A stretch of DNA of 64,000 nucleotides, from positions 4,295,273 to 4,359,272 of the forward strand of contig CM020510.1 of assembly GCA_009823395.1 (NCBI GenBank), read 5' to 3'. A program made the position numbers and the translations under genes. The stretch's first letter is position 1. Every line of letters starts with the position of its first letter. This document shows positions 14,319 through 26,112 of the stretch, piece by piece. The notes below the pieces were generated by a model. The model was not told the DNA's origin, made no database searches, and saw only the letters and a list, made by a program, of their open reading frames with translations. The DNA comes from Thamnaconus septentrionalis. Lineage: Eukaryota; Chordata; Actinopteri; Tetraodontiformes; Monacanthidae.

Positions 14319-15978
14319 TGCACAGACCACTCATCTGTACGAGCTCCATTGGCAGTTACATAAACCATACTGTCATCCAGGCTGCAGGCCGGACTGAAAC
14401 GCTGCCAAATCAGTGCTGGGTCGATAAACTCCCAACTGCACTTTTATACTTTTCGGAGGTGGTGTTGTGGGGGCTGGGGGGGTCTTGTCTTTTCTTTTTT
14501 TTTTCTTTAAGCAGCCAGTAGTTGCTGGGCTGGAAGTTGAGGAGAGGCAGAGCGGATCGGTTCGGACGGTGGAGGTCGGTAATTACCGTGAAGACCGGAG
14601 ATTTCAGCAGCAGCAGCACCAGACGTAAGGAGCTGCTGTGATTAGATCAGAGGAGCAAAGTCCAAGCAGTGTGCGGCCTCGGCACCAGGAGGAGGGAGGG
14701 CGGGGCTTAAAGAAAGCCCAGAGAAACATCAGACCGACTGTCATCTGTGTCCAGTCCAGGACGGTGGAGGATCGTAAAGTCGCTGCAGGTGCTGCAGCAG
14801 CAGATCAGAGTTTAGGTTGTTGGTTGGATGTCAGGTTTCCGTCACAAAAAAAAAAAAGCCAAAATGGAAAAAATGGAGGAGAAACGTCGACTTCTGCAAG
14901 TCGAGAGTCAAGACGGACGTGTCGAGCTTCCAGCCCTGAACTCGTCCGGCAGCGTCTCAAGGTCGTCCGTCGCCCTGGAAGCCAAGCCGACGCGCTCGCT
15001 GCAGTTCTGCAGAAGGTTCCTCAGGCACGCAGAGCAACTCGAGTTCGACTGTCATCAACATCAGCAGTCTGGCGCTGAAGCTCGGCCGCTTCCTCGCCGC
15101 TTCCTCAGACTCGCTGCCCGAAGACAAAACCTGCCGCTCAGGAAAACACTCGTGTGTGCGTGTTTGATGTTTTTGTTTTGTTTTTTTACAATCTGCACTT
15201 TGCCGAACGACACACACGCGGCTCTGAAGACTGTTTGTGCTCCCTCTGTGTTTTTTTTTTTTTCCTCCGACGTTTTGGCTGACGAGGTCCTTTGGTAAAA
15301 TAACGAGTCTCAGCAAAAAGAAGGAAGGAAGAAAAACAGGCCAACTGTCTTCTAACCGAGCGAGGAGTCGTCTCCAGGAGGGCTGAGATCAAACCGCTCG
15401 CACTGACTCACTAACTACTTTTCTTTTCTTTTTTTGGGGGGGATTGGATGGGGGCGTTGGGGGGGGGGGGGGTGATTTTAGCAGCGCATCAGTAAAACTC
15501 TTGGCTCATCACGCACTAATACCGGCCTGGCCCAGAAAAGCCCCAGAAATCACAAGCTCCGGAATAAAAGGAGCAGGATTACTTCAACATCGAAGAGGTA
15601 AGGAGAGGAAACAAGCAAGGAAAGGACGCAGGGAGGGGGGAAAGGGAAGGCAACAACACGACAGAGGAAAGGAAGTAAAACAAATCAAGTCAGAAAACAA
15701 ACAGATGGAGGTGAATGGAAAAGAAAACGGCGCCTGACGTGACAGGACATGAAACTATGATGGGAGAAGAAAAAGGAAACAAACAAAGGAAGGAGGAGAC
15801 GGGACAGCGTGTCAGGGTCCCTCCTGCTACACAAACTAATGAGCCTTGAAATTGGCCTGATCGCACGTTCAGCATCTTTTCGTTAGACTGGGTGTCTCCC
15901 GTCCCCGGGGGTCCGGCTTCCCTCTCTTTGGGACGACGGCACCGCCACCAACGGCGGCAGTGAAAGACGCTACGAACT

Positions 15979-16017
<39 letters not shown>

Positions 16018-16657
16018 TGCACAGAGCAGTCAGTCATCAAGGGCCTGATTTACTAGGATCCCAATTGAGTGGCGGTAAAATTGCATTCGCACAATTAAGA
16101 ATTGCGTGTGTTGTTGGTTTGCTGACAGCTGGTGCAAAAGTGTTTGAAGGAGTCTTTAAAGGAGGATGTTTTGCGCCTGCTACTGTTTTCCAGTTTCCCA
16201 AGAGATTATTTTAAACTCTCCAAAGTCCAACTCAGTAGTATCGTTAAAAGAAAAAGCTCTGGTTGAGGTCCAGACTCAGGAAACAAGATGTAAAACACTT
16301 TTTTTCTGAAATAATTTCCATTGACATATATATATTTATATATAAACTCCCAGTCAAAAGTTTGGAAACACCTTCTCATGCAATTTTCTTTTATCTTTTC
16401 AACTTTCTACACTGCAGATAGATACTGAAGACATCAAATATATGAGCAAGATATATGTAACTATGCAGCAAAGAAAAACGTGTTTGAGTTATTTTCCACT
16501 TTTTATTGTTTCCTACATAATTCCATGTGTGTTCACATGTAGTTGTGATGCCTTCAGTGAGAAACTGCAATGTCAGTAGTCATGAGAATGAAAGAAAAGA
16601 CATTAAATTCATAGGGTGTGTCCAAACTTTTGACTGGTTGTATTGACTGTGTATAAA

Positions 16658-16730
<73 letters not shown>

Positions 16731-19700
16731 GCATTAGATGTTGAACAATAACGCAACACAATTGGCTTAAAAATCTACACTTTGTAGTATCCGGGCAGAA
16801 TTTCATTCTGTCTATTCTGGAGTAGGTGAGTCATGAACAAGGTGAGCTCAGTGTTTTTGGCACCAACGTTTTTGGCACCGGTGCCTTCGGCGACACAGAC
16901 TACAGAGAGACGTTTAGAGGCCGACCAGGTGGCCCGACTTCAGATCAACCAGGTGGCCCGGCTGCGCTCGCTGAGTGCAAAGCGGGCAACCCAGATAAGC
17001 TTGCGGGTCCGTTTTTGTGGGCCAAGGCGGCAGGAGAGGAGCTGCGGGAGATGGACTTAAAAGCGAGATGTTCAAATTAGGAGCCTAATTATGAGGAATG
17101 ATGAGTCGGTGCTCCGTCCCGGAGGAGGGAGAGCCACTCACAGCCGCTTGGTTTCCTGGGAGGGGGGGGGAGAAGGAGGAGGAAGACGAGGAGGAGGAGG
17201 CGGTCGACCGGCCAGCCGATACCTGATGTGACGTTTGGGCAACGTTTTGGAATCAGAACAACTCCTTCATCCCCGGCGGAGACTCAGGAGCTGGAATCAA
17301 AACAGACTGAAAGATTTTTTTTTGTGTTTTTTTTCTCCAAATCTTCATCTGCTGGTTGGTTTCTGGGTTATTTTGAGACTTGGCAGCTTGCAGAGTCCGT
17401 TGCCTGCCACACTCGATGTCCATGTAGGATTTAAAAAAGCAGAAGTAGGCCACGGTCCATCCGAGCAGAAGGAACAGAAGGCCGGACCTCCTCCTCCTCC
17501 TCCTCCTCCTCCTCCTCCTCCTCCTGCTCCTCCTCCAACTCCTCATCCTCCTCCCCCTTCATCGTCCTGCTTCCCCTCCTCCTCCTGCTTTTCCTCCTCC
17601 ATGTCCTTGTCGTCCCACTCCTCTTCTTCTTCCTCCTCCATCTCTTCCTTCTGCTGCTCCTCCTCCTTCTTCTTCTTCTTCTTCTTCTCCTTCTTCTTCT
17701 TCTCCTTCTTCTTCACTTCTTTCAGGAGTTGGGCCTGATGGTCATCCAATCAGAGCAGAACGTCGAGGCTTTGCTCCAGCTGGTCTCTCAGAAGAGGATT
17801 TGCTGCTTCTCTTGTTGCTTCTCTTGCTGCTTCTTCTGGGTCGAATGCAGAAAAACAAACTGGAAATCTCAAAAATCTTCTAAAATCTTTCTTTGAAACA
17901 TCTTTTTTTCTTTGAAACACAAACTTGCCTTAAATTTGTCGCGTCAGGTGGGTGTTTGATTTGAAAAGATTGACGATTGATGACCCGATTCCTTTGTGTT
18001 GAACCAGAACTCTGTCCAGGGTTCAGCAGCAACATGGAAAAATCTGGAATCTCATTTCATACCGTTTGCACCCATTAGCCCACTTCTGTCCCTGATTCTG
18101 TTAAAAGTCAGCTGTTAATCACAAACTGGAGCAAATCATTTGGACTGCCCCCTGGTGGTTAACTGCAGCAAATGTCTTGCGCTAACTCCAAACCCTCTTA
18201 AAAGAGACATGAGAGGTGGGATCTGCACCAAGTTCAGATGAGATGCTTTGATATCATTTCCCCTCCGACCAATAGGAAGCCTGCAGCTGTTGGCTGGCTC
18301 CACTTGTGCTTTGTCCAATCCTTTCTATCAGTTTTCAGATATTTTCAAGGGGCTCTTAGCCCACAAGGACGTGTAAAATAATCAAGTGTACAGAGCTCAT
18401 CTCCACAAACACAAAAAAAAAACTGCACCCTCACAAAGGTTCTTCTGATTGTTGAGAACATCACAGCGTGTTCTCCAGCCTGAGATGTTCCTTTAAGTGC
18501 CTGATTAGTTTTCCGGTGAAGCTCTGTGATCTTATTACAGGCCAGATTTTTTTTTTCTCCCTGGTCCTCCGAGATCCTCCTCCTCTTCCTCCTCCTCCCT
18601 CTGACCCCACCCACCGCCTGCACACCCCTGCAGTCCCTCAAGTCTCACTCCAAGCTGTAATGATTTTTTTTTAGTGGGAGGTAAAAAAAAAAAATAATAA
18701 AAAAAAAATTGCAGCGTGTGCAGCAGAACTGTCGCTGGGCTAATTTAGCCCCTCCCCACCCGCTTGGCACGCAGACGCGAGTGATTGCAACACACACCGG
18801 CGAACACACACACACACACACACACACACAGGTTGCGCTACTGCTGACACACCTTATACTGTGTGATTTACATGGCGCGGGGACGACTCTACTGCATACA
18901 TCACCCTCAGCTAACAGGTTTAACGTCCCTTTTCCCTTTCGGCTCAGGTTTCCCGCAGCACCTGCAGCTCCACCCATCAGCAGGGATTTAGAGGCCCGCC
19001 TGCGTAAACACCTTTGCCGCGTCCTCCGCATAAAGACGTCAATTTGTTCCCCACTTACTCACTTTGCGTCGCCGTCCGTGGACCGTCGGTTGATAGATTC
19101 GCGGCTGCTCGACATTCAGACACACGACTCGGCTCGCTGGAGCCGCTTTCGTCCCGGGCACTTAAGCGCCCGCTGCGCTGCGTTAGCCTGCCGGTCCCGC
19201 TGATTTGTTGTTGCCGCCAGCCAGTAAATTGTTTCACCCACATTGTCTGTTAATGAAGCTCGCAGAAAGGAGGAGGTGGGTGTGAGGCTGGAGCCAATCA
19301 ACACGAAGACAATAAGTACGCAAGCAGAGTTCATGCGTTTCTACCAGAAGATACAATGAAAAGATTTAGTTTTTGGTTTTTTAACACCTTTAGTTTGAAA
19401 ACTGGGTTTGATGTTTTCTAGGTAAAATTCTATCTTGTTTTACCTTAAATTTTGGCACAAAAAAAAATCTTCAGATTGATATTTTCCAGCACCAAGCCCC
19501 ACCTTAATTATTTAATGTGCCTTTTATTACCCCCACATTTTTTACACAAATTACACCAAAATTCTGCACATTTCCTGAAAAAAGTGTACTGTTTTGTAAA
19601 GTTTCTTCAGCTCCGCCCACCAAGGAAAATGCGCACTAATTCAATAAGTGAATAAAAAATATATAATTTATTTTATTTCCAAAAATTTTGCTTTTTTTTT

Positions 19701-22434
19701 TTTTTTTTTTTTTTTGAATTTAATTGAAGTTAAATTATTATTTATGATGAATAGTTTGCCATTTGCATTGCTCTATTCCTCGAGTGCTGACATCAGCATA
19801 TTTGTCACTGGCCACGTCACTGGTTGTGCAGATGCCACTGCTACCACAGCAGAAGCCGATCATAAAGACTCAATGTTCCAGTTCCAACAGAATCTGCGCC
19901 ATCAGGCCCTTTTAACAGGTTAAAAGGTAAGGAAAAAAAAATGGAGGCTGAGTGGCGTCAAGGTCCAGACAGTCCATTAGAACAGTGCGAGACAGTCGGA
20001 CCTGAATGAACCAGATGGAGGCGCCGCCACTCACTCATACAATTTTTGGTCCATTTACAAAGCCGAGTCAGTTCAACTCTGCGACCCGTTAGGAACACTC
20101 CTCCAGCCTCCTGCTGCGTTCCATCTGCCCGCTGGAAGGCCGCAACAAATTTGGGCTGACCAAAAAAAACAAAACTGCAAGGCCGCAACACAGCACATCA
20201 CCGAAATCCATAAAAATCCCATAATCCAGGAGTACATGGCCCGAAAGCTGCTTAGCGGCAACGCGGTTTCCTGATGAGGGTTCGGCGACCTGCAGGGACT
20301 TTGGGGATGTTTCGGATGCGGCTGTTAAAAAATGGATGGCGAGCGCATCAACACGTTCCAGATATCAGTCAGTGAAAACTCCAGCCGGGTCACTGATTGG
20401 GCCGACAAGAAGCATTGAATAAGACTTTCGGCGAGCCTAGGGAGCTGCTCCCCCAATTACCTGATTGGTGCTGACGACTGATGTGATGACCTCATCGTTA
20501 ACGTCCCCTCCTGGGGCTCATTTCGATTGCAAGTGCCGAAGAGAAATTCCAACGTCCACTTAAAGTGGATTAAACAGCTTTTCTGTCGACTTTATGCTTT
20601 CTCGCCCGATCGAGGCGGCCGATTCCTCGCTGAGGGCGCCCTCAGAGCCGAGGCGCTACTTCTTGTCGAAACGAGGCGGCAGCCAATCGAGGCCAAGCTC
20701 ATGCTAATTTCTGGTGAAGCTAATTAGGGTTTCTGCTCGCACCACAGATGGGAAAACTCGTTGCGGGTCATAAAAATTAATGCTGGGAGGGACGGGTGAG
20801 GGGGCGGGGGGTGAATAAACATGCATGGATTTTTGTTTTTTTTTTTTTCTTGCTGACGAGCTGCGATGACGGTACATTAAGTAGCAGCAGTTAATTAGCA
20901 GAGTTTTGGGGAGTGAAGCGCTTCAAGCCAGATCAATAGGACACAAGTCTTCAAAGCGTGAGGCTGAGATATCGTTGAAGAAAACACATTTATGATGACT
21001 AATCAGATACACGATCCTTCATCAATACAACCCAGATTCACCGACCCAAAAGGAGCAACCAGCTGCTTTTGTCAGGTTCTGTCTGGTTTAGCCATCTGAA
21101 ATATCTGAGAAGGGATCAAAATGTCTCATCTCGCAGCTCTTTTTGTCACTATGAATACTGAATTTTCGTGATTCACTGAATTACTCTTGAAACACTTCGG
21201 TGTGAATTTGTGAGGGTGCAGTTCCTCAGTTGGCCACAATGTGGAATTCACTCCTGAAACGGAAGCCTTTAAACTTGGGACGCTGGATGTGATGTTGGAA
21301 ATTCAGTGGCTTCCACCTGGGAAAGAGTCCATAGAAGACGGGAGGTTCATTCAAAATGGAATTAGAGGGATGATTATATAAACGTTCTGTCAATGAAATT
21401 GGAACGGGCAAATCCGTTCTCTCCGTTCCACTGAGAGTCAAGCAGGTACCAACATGTTGAGAGAAAATCCTTTGCCGCTCTTGTAAGTTGATCCTCTTTG
21501 TTTTGCAAAAGCAGATGTTTGCCGTTGCTTCCTGCATTTCCTCTACCTCGTCTTCCATAGCCGCCGCGTTCTTCTTCTTCTTCTTCTTCTTCTTCTTCTG
21601 CTTCTTTTGAAGGGCAGCCTGCAGCAGTTGCTCCCTTCTTTCATCCCGACCATCCTGGATTCTTGAGTCTGACTGAAGTTGTTTCCTTCAAAGATTCCAG
21701 GACTGAAACTACCACGCTCTGAACTGCGACCACCAGCGGGCCGCACTCGCTCTCACTCTCTCCACGCTGATGGAGCCGATCTGACATAACATCATCACGC
21801 CGCTCTCACGGGAAGCTGAAGGAAGTACAGTCAGACTCTTATTTTGGCGGGGAGTGGGAGGGGGTGGAGGGCAGGGGGCGCAAGGAGTCGCTCTTATTTA
21901 TGAGTCAGGGCTGCACGGAAAGGCCTGAGTCAGCGGAAGTTCAAGCATGCAGGTTTACAGATTGAAATAAACGCAAAATTCTTTTGCTTTTGAATCCCTG
22001 AAAGTTCTCTAACCTTCTCCCGCAGTGGCTCCCCGGCAGGGAGCTGTGAAGAGGGTCCACGTTTGAGTCAAAACGCAGCATCTGAAGCTGACAGTGGTGC
22101 TTCAGCGTCAGTATACGGCCGCCGTCCACTGACTCCAACCGTCTGACTGTCTGATTGGAGGAGCGAAGCGTCTCACGCCGGATCTCCACCCAGCGTTCTC
22201 TCCGTCCAAACTGATTGTGTTTGTTTTTGGTTTCGTCTTTTTCCACATGATCGCCAAACAAAAGGAGTTCCAGCAGCGACGGAGCCGTCGGCGCTGGAGG
22301 CCTTTAATTATTCAGGAGCGGTTTGAGCTCCTGTTGTGTCGACGGCCCGCGTTCATCTTTTATTGAGGCGCCTCTTAAATGATTTGTTATAAGCAGCTCG
22401 CAGCGAAAACCGAGGGGCCACGCCGAGGGACGTG

Positions 22435-22493
<59 letters not shown>

Positions 22494-22842
22494 ACCTAAA
22501 CGCTGCTGATGGTGCGTTGGATCGTTTTTGTTTTTTGATTTTGGAGAGGGTTTTAGCGTCGTCTTTTTGTTTTCAAAGTGGTTGCAACAGCAGTTTCCAC
22601 TAAAGGCTAAACAAACAGTGGAAGACTGATTCCTATTGGCTCGGTGGCACTGTGTCAGAGGTTCACATGCAAATAAATCTCACACCACTGCCCGTGCACA
22701 GCATGCACTCTTCTAGGAAACACACAGGTTGGTCAGCGTGAGCGAGCGCAGAACACGGAGGTGACGGATCGCAGAGAGAGAGAGAGAGAGTGGGAGAGAG
22801 AGCTACAACAACACTTTTCCATTTCGAGCTGTCATCCTCCCC

Positions 22843-22907
<65 letters not shown>

Positions 22908-23389
22908 CGCTCAGAGTCGCACAGGCACCAACTAGTGGGAGGTGAAGTGTCGCTGATCTACAACAGCGGAGCCCCAAGCTGCAAAAGTCAGGCGCAAAAA
23001 CGCGAACAGAGGATGCCATTGTAAATCTTCCGCGATTAAAATCGATAAACAAATCTGCATCTGATTCAACGTCCTCGTGATTAAAAAAAAAAAAAAAAAA
23101 GAAAGAAAAAGAACCCATTCTCGGAGGCTTCAGTGTGAGGAGGTTGGATCCCTCCCATGGTTCCCTAGTGAGCCGCGGCGCGGACTGACAGCAGCTGCAT
23201 CGCTTCCACATCCGCGCAGCAGCATCATTCCAAGCACGTCATCACCACAGCTGCTCAAATGCCCCGTTTACGCACCGTGCGTAATTTTTTTTTTTTTTTT
23301 TTTAATCGTGTTGTTGTTGTTTTTTTGTTTTTTTTCTCTAGTTTTGATCTTTCTTTTTTTTAAGAATCAAACAGTCCTACCTCGCTCAT
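2008..23389 (-). CDS. pcp4: PCP4 (Purkinje cell protein 4 / PEP-19), complete 3-exon gene
   Basis: Small intrinsically disordered protein that binds calmodulin through a C-terminal IQ motif and speeds Ca2+ exchange on it; known mainly from neurons. The coding exons are 23381-23389, 7642-7693 and 2008-2138, giving 63 aa against 62 in human. Phases match: MSE ends on a full codon, exon 2 ends one base into a codon, and exon 3 supplies the other two bases (Asp). Seen directly: the acidic segment [12 protein letters not shown] followed by the IQ core [16 protein letters not shown], both hallmarks of the family, ending RDDKS-stop. The introns are about 15.7 kb and 5.5 kb. The promoter is GC-rich with a TATA box near 23540, and two AATAAA signals lie near 1530. 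Its neighbour IGSF5 has the same orientation, as in human. Identity is very secure; only the exact transcript ends are inferred. Confidence 0.96.
2391..2615 (-). repeat. Inverted copy of the same dispersed repeat
   Basis: On the reverse strand: GCAGCATCCACGCTGACATC, AAAACCCTGGCTGGAGCTTC, CCTTTCTCC and TTTCAAGATGGATCC, matching the 6-kb and 49.7-kb copies in order. Confidence 0.65.
3839..3914. repeat. (GA)n microsatellite
   Basis: About 38 uninterrupted GA units in PCP4 intron 2. Confidence 0.97.
4396..4655. repeat. GAT/GGT compound minisatellite
   Basis: Trinucleotide array built of GATGAT, GGTGGT, GACAAT and GTTGTT blocks, arranged in a longer repeating pattern. Its open frames (Asp-rich one way, Ile-rich the other) are artefacts. 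Confidence 0.95.
5976..6175 (+). repeat. Dispersed repeat family (GGAGCTTTTCAAGATGGAT), representative copy
   Basis: Shares ordered blocks with other loci: GCAGCATCCATGCTGACA, AAACCCTGGCTGTGGCTCC, CTTTCTCC, GATTGGTC and GGAGCTTTTCAAGATGGATG. Related copies: 2391-2615 (minus), 30335-30505 (minus), 31553-31690 (plus), 32625-32665 (fragment), 49722-49915 (plus), 52915-53050 (plus) and 55870-56005 (plus, weak). Noncoding. I cannot name the family. Confidence 0.7.
7423..7480. repeat. (TG)n microsatellite
   Basis: About 29 TG units, roughly 160 bp from PCP4 exon 2. Confidence 0.97.
7642..7693 (-). CDS. pcp4: PCP4 coding exon 2 (52 nt)
   Basis: On the reverse strand an acceptor TGTGTTGCAG precedes AGACAAGGA, and the exon ends at the donor GTAAAC. 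It encodes [17 protein letters not shown] plus one base of the next codon. The start RQG and the low-complexity Gly/Ala/Asn/Lys content match the N-terminal region of PCP4. Confidence 0.93.
12750..13066. repeat. CA, CA and GT array cluster
   Basis: (AC)n at 12750-12777 and 12868-12898, then (GT)n at 13036-13066. The last can pair with either of the first two on one strand. Confidence 0.95.
14156..14318. repeat. Inverted pair (AC)22 and (TG)20
   Basis: Arrays at 14156-14199 and 14279-14318, about 80 bp apart and self-complementary on one strand. Confidence 0.95.
15980..16014. repeat. (CAG)n triplet repeat
   Basis: About 11 pure CAG/CTG units in PCP4 intron 1. Confidence 0.95.
16347..16642. 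mobile_element. Nonautonomous inverted-repeat DNA element, copy A
   Basis: Ends are CCAGTCAAAAGTTTGGA and its reverse complement. The roughly 295-bp interior has no coding capacity. It is inserted in TA/GATA-rich sequence and is related, in opposite orientation, to 48354-48705. A MITE by structure; I do not assign a superfamily. Confidence 0.8.
16655..16730. repeat. (TA)n-(GATATA)n-(GATA)n compound microsatellite
   Basis: Abuts the right end of the inverted-repeat element, suggesting insertion into or growth beside it. Confidence 0.92.
17487..17722. repeat. Long polypyrimidine tract (TCC/TTC/CTC)
   Basis: About 235 bp almost free of purines on the plus strand, with pure (TCC)n at 17487-17525 and (TTC)n near 17670-17700. 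Confidence 0.93.
18145..18158 (-). promoter_or_regulatory. CTCF-like site
   Basis: Reverse strand CCACCAGGGGGCAG, matching the CTCF core, in PCP4 intron 1. Confidence 0.45.
21570..21599. repeat. (TTC)n microsatellite
   Basis: About ten TTC units in PCP4 intron 1. Confidence 0.93.
22442..22906. repeat. Inverted pair (AC)25 and (TG)31
   Basis: Arrays at 22442-22491 and 22845-22906, separated by about 350 bp; the second has an AG-rich stretch just before it. Confidence 0.93.
23381..23389 (-). CDS. pcp4: PCP4 coding exon 1 (3 codons, MSE)
   Basis: Reverse strand reads ATG AGC GAG followed directly by the donor GTAGGA. Only three codons are coding, as expected for PCP4, whose protein starts MSE. 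The exon sits in a CpG-rich block just downstream of a TATA box, so it is also the transcript's first exon. It is too short for ORF finding; the assignment rests on phase, family start and promoter context. Confidence 0.88.
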
Positions 23390-23429
23390 GATGGACGTCT
23401 GGCTCTGCTTTTTTTTTTTTTTTTTAATC

Positions 23430-23700
23430 TGTCTTTGCTCCGGGTGCGCGCGACAAGTTTTGCGGCGGCGGCGGCGGTGGTGGTGGTGGTGGTGGTGAGT
23501 CTGCGTGGAGAGAAGTGGCCGTCCGCGCGCGGGGAAGCTTTATAAAGTGAGGCGCGCGGCTCCTGCCGCGGCATCACGGGGCCGGCGAGCCAATCGCAGC
23601 GCCGCAGGGCCAGCGTGGCTCGCCGCGCGCCGCCAGTCGCCTCCCTCGTCAAAGATTCACGCGGCGAGGAGCTCGCGCGCTCCTCCAGCGGCCCGTCATG
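23430..23700 (-). promoter_or_regulatory. PCP4 promoter: CpG-rich block with TATA and CCAAT boxes
   Basis: Reverse-strand TATAAA lies at 23539-23544 inside the palindrome CTTTATAAAG, with a CCAAT element about 50 bp further upstream at 23590-23595. The block is rich in CpG (repeated GCGCGC and GCGGCGG). A start site about 30 bp downstream of the TATA box would give a 5' UTR of roughly 120 nt ahead of the ATG at 23389. That leader contains GCC/ACC triplet repeats at 23462-23497. The motifs are seen directly; promoter function is inferred. Confidence 0.7.
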
Positions 23701-24013
23701 TCACCGCCACCAACCAGTGTGTGTGTGTGTGTGTGTGTGTGCGTGTGTGCGTCGTCCGTCTCACGGGAAATTGTCTTTGAGGCACTTTGAAAAATTCACT
23801 CGTCAGGGCTTCCTCTGCTCTCCTGCAGCTTCCCATGATGTCCCTTCAATACAAACCTGTGTTGGAGCCATTATGTGCCTCGTGTTCTCTGCCTTACCAG
23901 ACAGCTGGATCTTTTTGCATTGTTGTTTGTGAAAGCTCAACAACAGACGGTGCATTTAAGCCTGAGGATTCAATCGGCAGTCAGCCTCAGCGAGCCGTCT
24001 GTTAAAAACCCAC

Positions 24014-24065
24014 AGAAGAAGAAGAAGAAGAAGAAGAAGAAGAAGAAGAAGAAGAAGAAGAAGGA
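24014..24065. repeat. (GAA)n microsatellite
   Basis: About 17 GAA units. Confidence 0.95.
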
Positions 24066-26055
24066 GGAGGGGGGGCAGGAAGTGAGAGCGAGGCTAGCTG
24101 TGGCTAAAGGGGTTAGCGGCACGCTGCTGCGGGTCAGTGACAACTGGTTGCTGCTGTGGCTGGAGGCCACGAGTCGGTTTCAGCCAGCCAGAGGGTGACT
24201 AGACCACAAATGTAGGTGCGTTACAAATAAGTCCGTTACAAAATAAAATCAATCGATCGGAAAGAGGCGGAGCTTCCGGGGCAAGGTTTTGGCTGTTAGC
24301 GTTCTCGTATGCCTGCCCCCCAGAGTAACGCCCCCTCCTGGTGGCCAGAGGCTCGTTATACGTTGATTGCCTTCTTGTGGAAAAGCTACTGATTGACAAG
24401 CTCAAGTCGTTTAAAGAAAAACAAAAAAACAGTTACCATATCATGTTGTTTGGAATAAATCTAACAGCTAAAACATCAAACTTCACCTCTGCCTGGCTTT
24501 GACTTGATTTTCCTCCAACACCTCGTACACCTGAACTCAATCTCAGCTCTCAGCTCTGTTTGCAACCCTGAGGAGAAGGACGTTGCGGCAACTTCCTGGC
24601 TATGCAAAAATACTTCACCGTTTATTGTTGGATACACAAAGGCGACTTTTCTTTTGTGACTCCATTTTTTTTTTCTCCATGAGGAGAAACAAAGTTTCAG
24701 TTTCCGTCAACAATTTTGAATCTAAAAAAGAACCCTGGACAATGTCTCCATGAAAAGTGAAGTCACAAGACGATTGATGTAACTTACATTTGAACCGTCG
24801 CACATTTATCTTGTTGTATTTCCAGACAGTGGAGGTCTGGTTGACTGGGAGGAGTTTAATGGATATTGTAGAAGAGCAGAGGAGGATTCAGAGGAGGCAG
24901 CTGATTGGCTAAAGGGATCAGCTGTCAACCCACTCCACTGTCCTCCCCCTTTCTGAACACTTTCTCTGGGCTCTCACACAGATGGACATGTGAAATAAAC
25001 AGAGGATTTATGGAAACATTGCAGCTGGCTAGCCGTTTAAAAAAACAACAGCATGTAAATAAAATATGTTCATCTGTTTAAACAGACGAGACCTTGTTTT
25101 TTTAAATGAGCAGAAGAGTGGAGACGCTTGTGGAAACAATCCTGCGCATGGCTGGCTTCCCCATTTCAACCCCCTCCTCACCACCATCAGTTCTGAAAAA
25201 TTGAGGCAGCTAATTATCGTGTGCGCTAAATCCATACATCCATTTGTGGAAATCCAATACGAGGCACTTGTTTTCTTGGAGGGAGTCAGTGGAGCGGCAG
25301 CATCGATCAATCAGAGCTCCACATATGAAACATCCGTCAGTCTCCCAAAACAGAGCCGACGTCGACGTCGGCCGAGGTGCAGCCTGATTTGGATGCAAGG
25401 TTGGAGGCAGCTCGCCGTCCTCGCCGTCCTCGCCGTCCTCGCTGCCGCCATGCAGCCCCGATCCTGGAGCATCCGCGAGCTCCCAGCGGAGGCGTGATGG
25501 ATGCGAGCAGAGCCGAGCCGATTACCGGCGGAGCTCTGACCTGACCTTTGTGTCTCTGGGCAGATGTCGACGTGCCCAACGAGCTGGAGAGGATTCACGC
25601 TGGAGAAATGGCTTTGTGCTCTCTGAGAAGAAGAAGAAAGAAATGGAAGACAGGACGATGGCTTGGGTTGGGGTGGGGTAGGGGAGACAGATGGTGGTTC
25701 AGAGCTGCTCAGAGATCAGATGCTGCTTCTCCAACAGCTTCTACGGAGCTTCGCTTAGGGTTCAGAGGCCTCCAAAAATCTTTCTGCATGAGCCTTAAAA
25801 AGCTCCCATCTGAAATGTTTTCAGTCAGACACAGTACGAGCGGGAACCAAACAGCGTTCAATTAGGAAGAGGCAGCCAGCAAGTTCCAGTGGTTTTGGTT
25901 GGTTTAGTAACAGGGAAGCATCTGCATTGTTGATGCTGGTCATTTCTCCAGTTGAGGCGTATACAGTATTTTAAGCTCATCTCACACAAAAAACGTCATC
26001 ATCATCAAGGTAGTGATGACACAGCCCTTTGTGTGTGCCGGCTGCACAGTGATGG

Positions 26056-26058
26056 CTG

Positions 26059-26097
<39 letters not shown>

Positions 26098-26112
26098 CGA
26101 TGATGATGATGA
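26056..26112. repeat. (GAT)n microsatellite
   Basis: About 19 GAT units with one interruption. Confidence 0.95.

Larger units (their letters stand above)
7694..23380. other. PCP4 intron 1
   Basis: A 15.7 kb intron with no supported coding exon. It contains many CA/TG arrays, a CAG array, a long pyrimidine tract, a TTC array and a terminal-inverted-repeat element at 16347-16642. AT-rich unique stretches near 11370-11470 and 20700-20930 could be regulatory, but this cannot be judged from one sequence. Confidence 0.6.

Noticed and set aside
17235..17749. Pro/Ser-rich 167-aa and Lys/Glu-rich 68-aa frames
   Set aside because: Both are translations of the polypyrimidine tract.
25066..25497. 143-aa plus-strand frame in the PCP4-IGSF5 interval
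   Set aside because: No family resemblance, simple repeats (CGCCGTCCT) near its end and overlapping frames on the other strand; best explained as chance.
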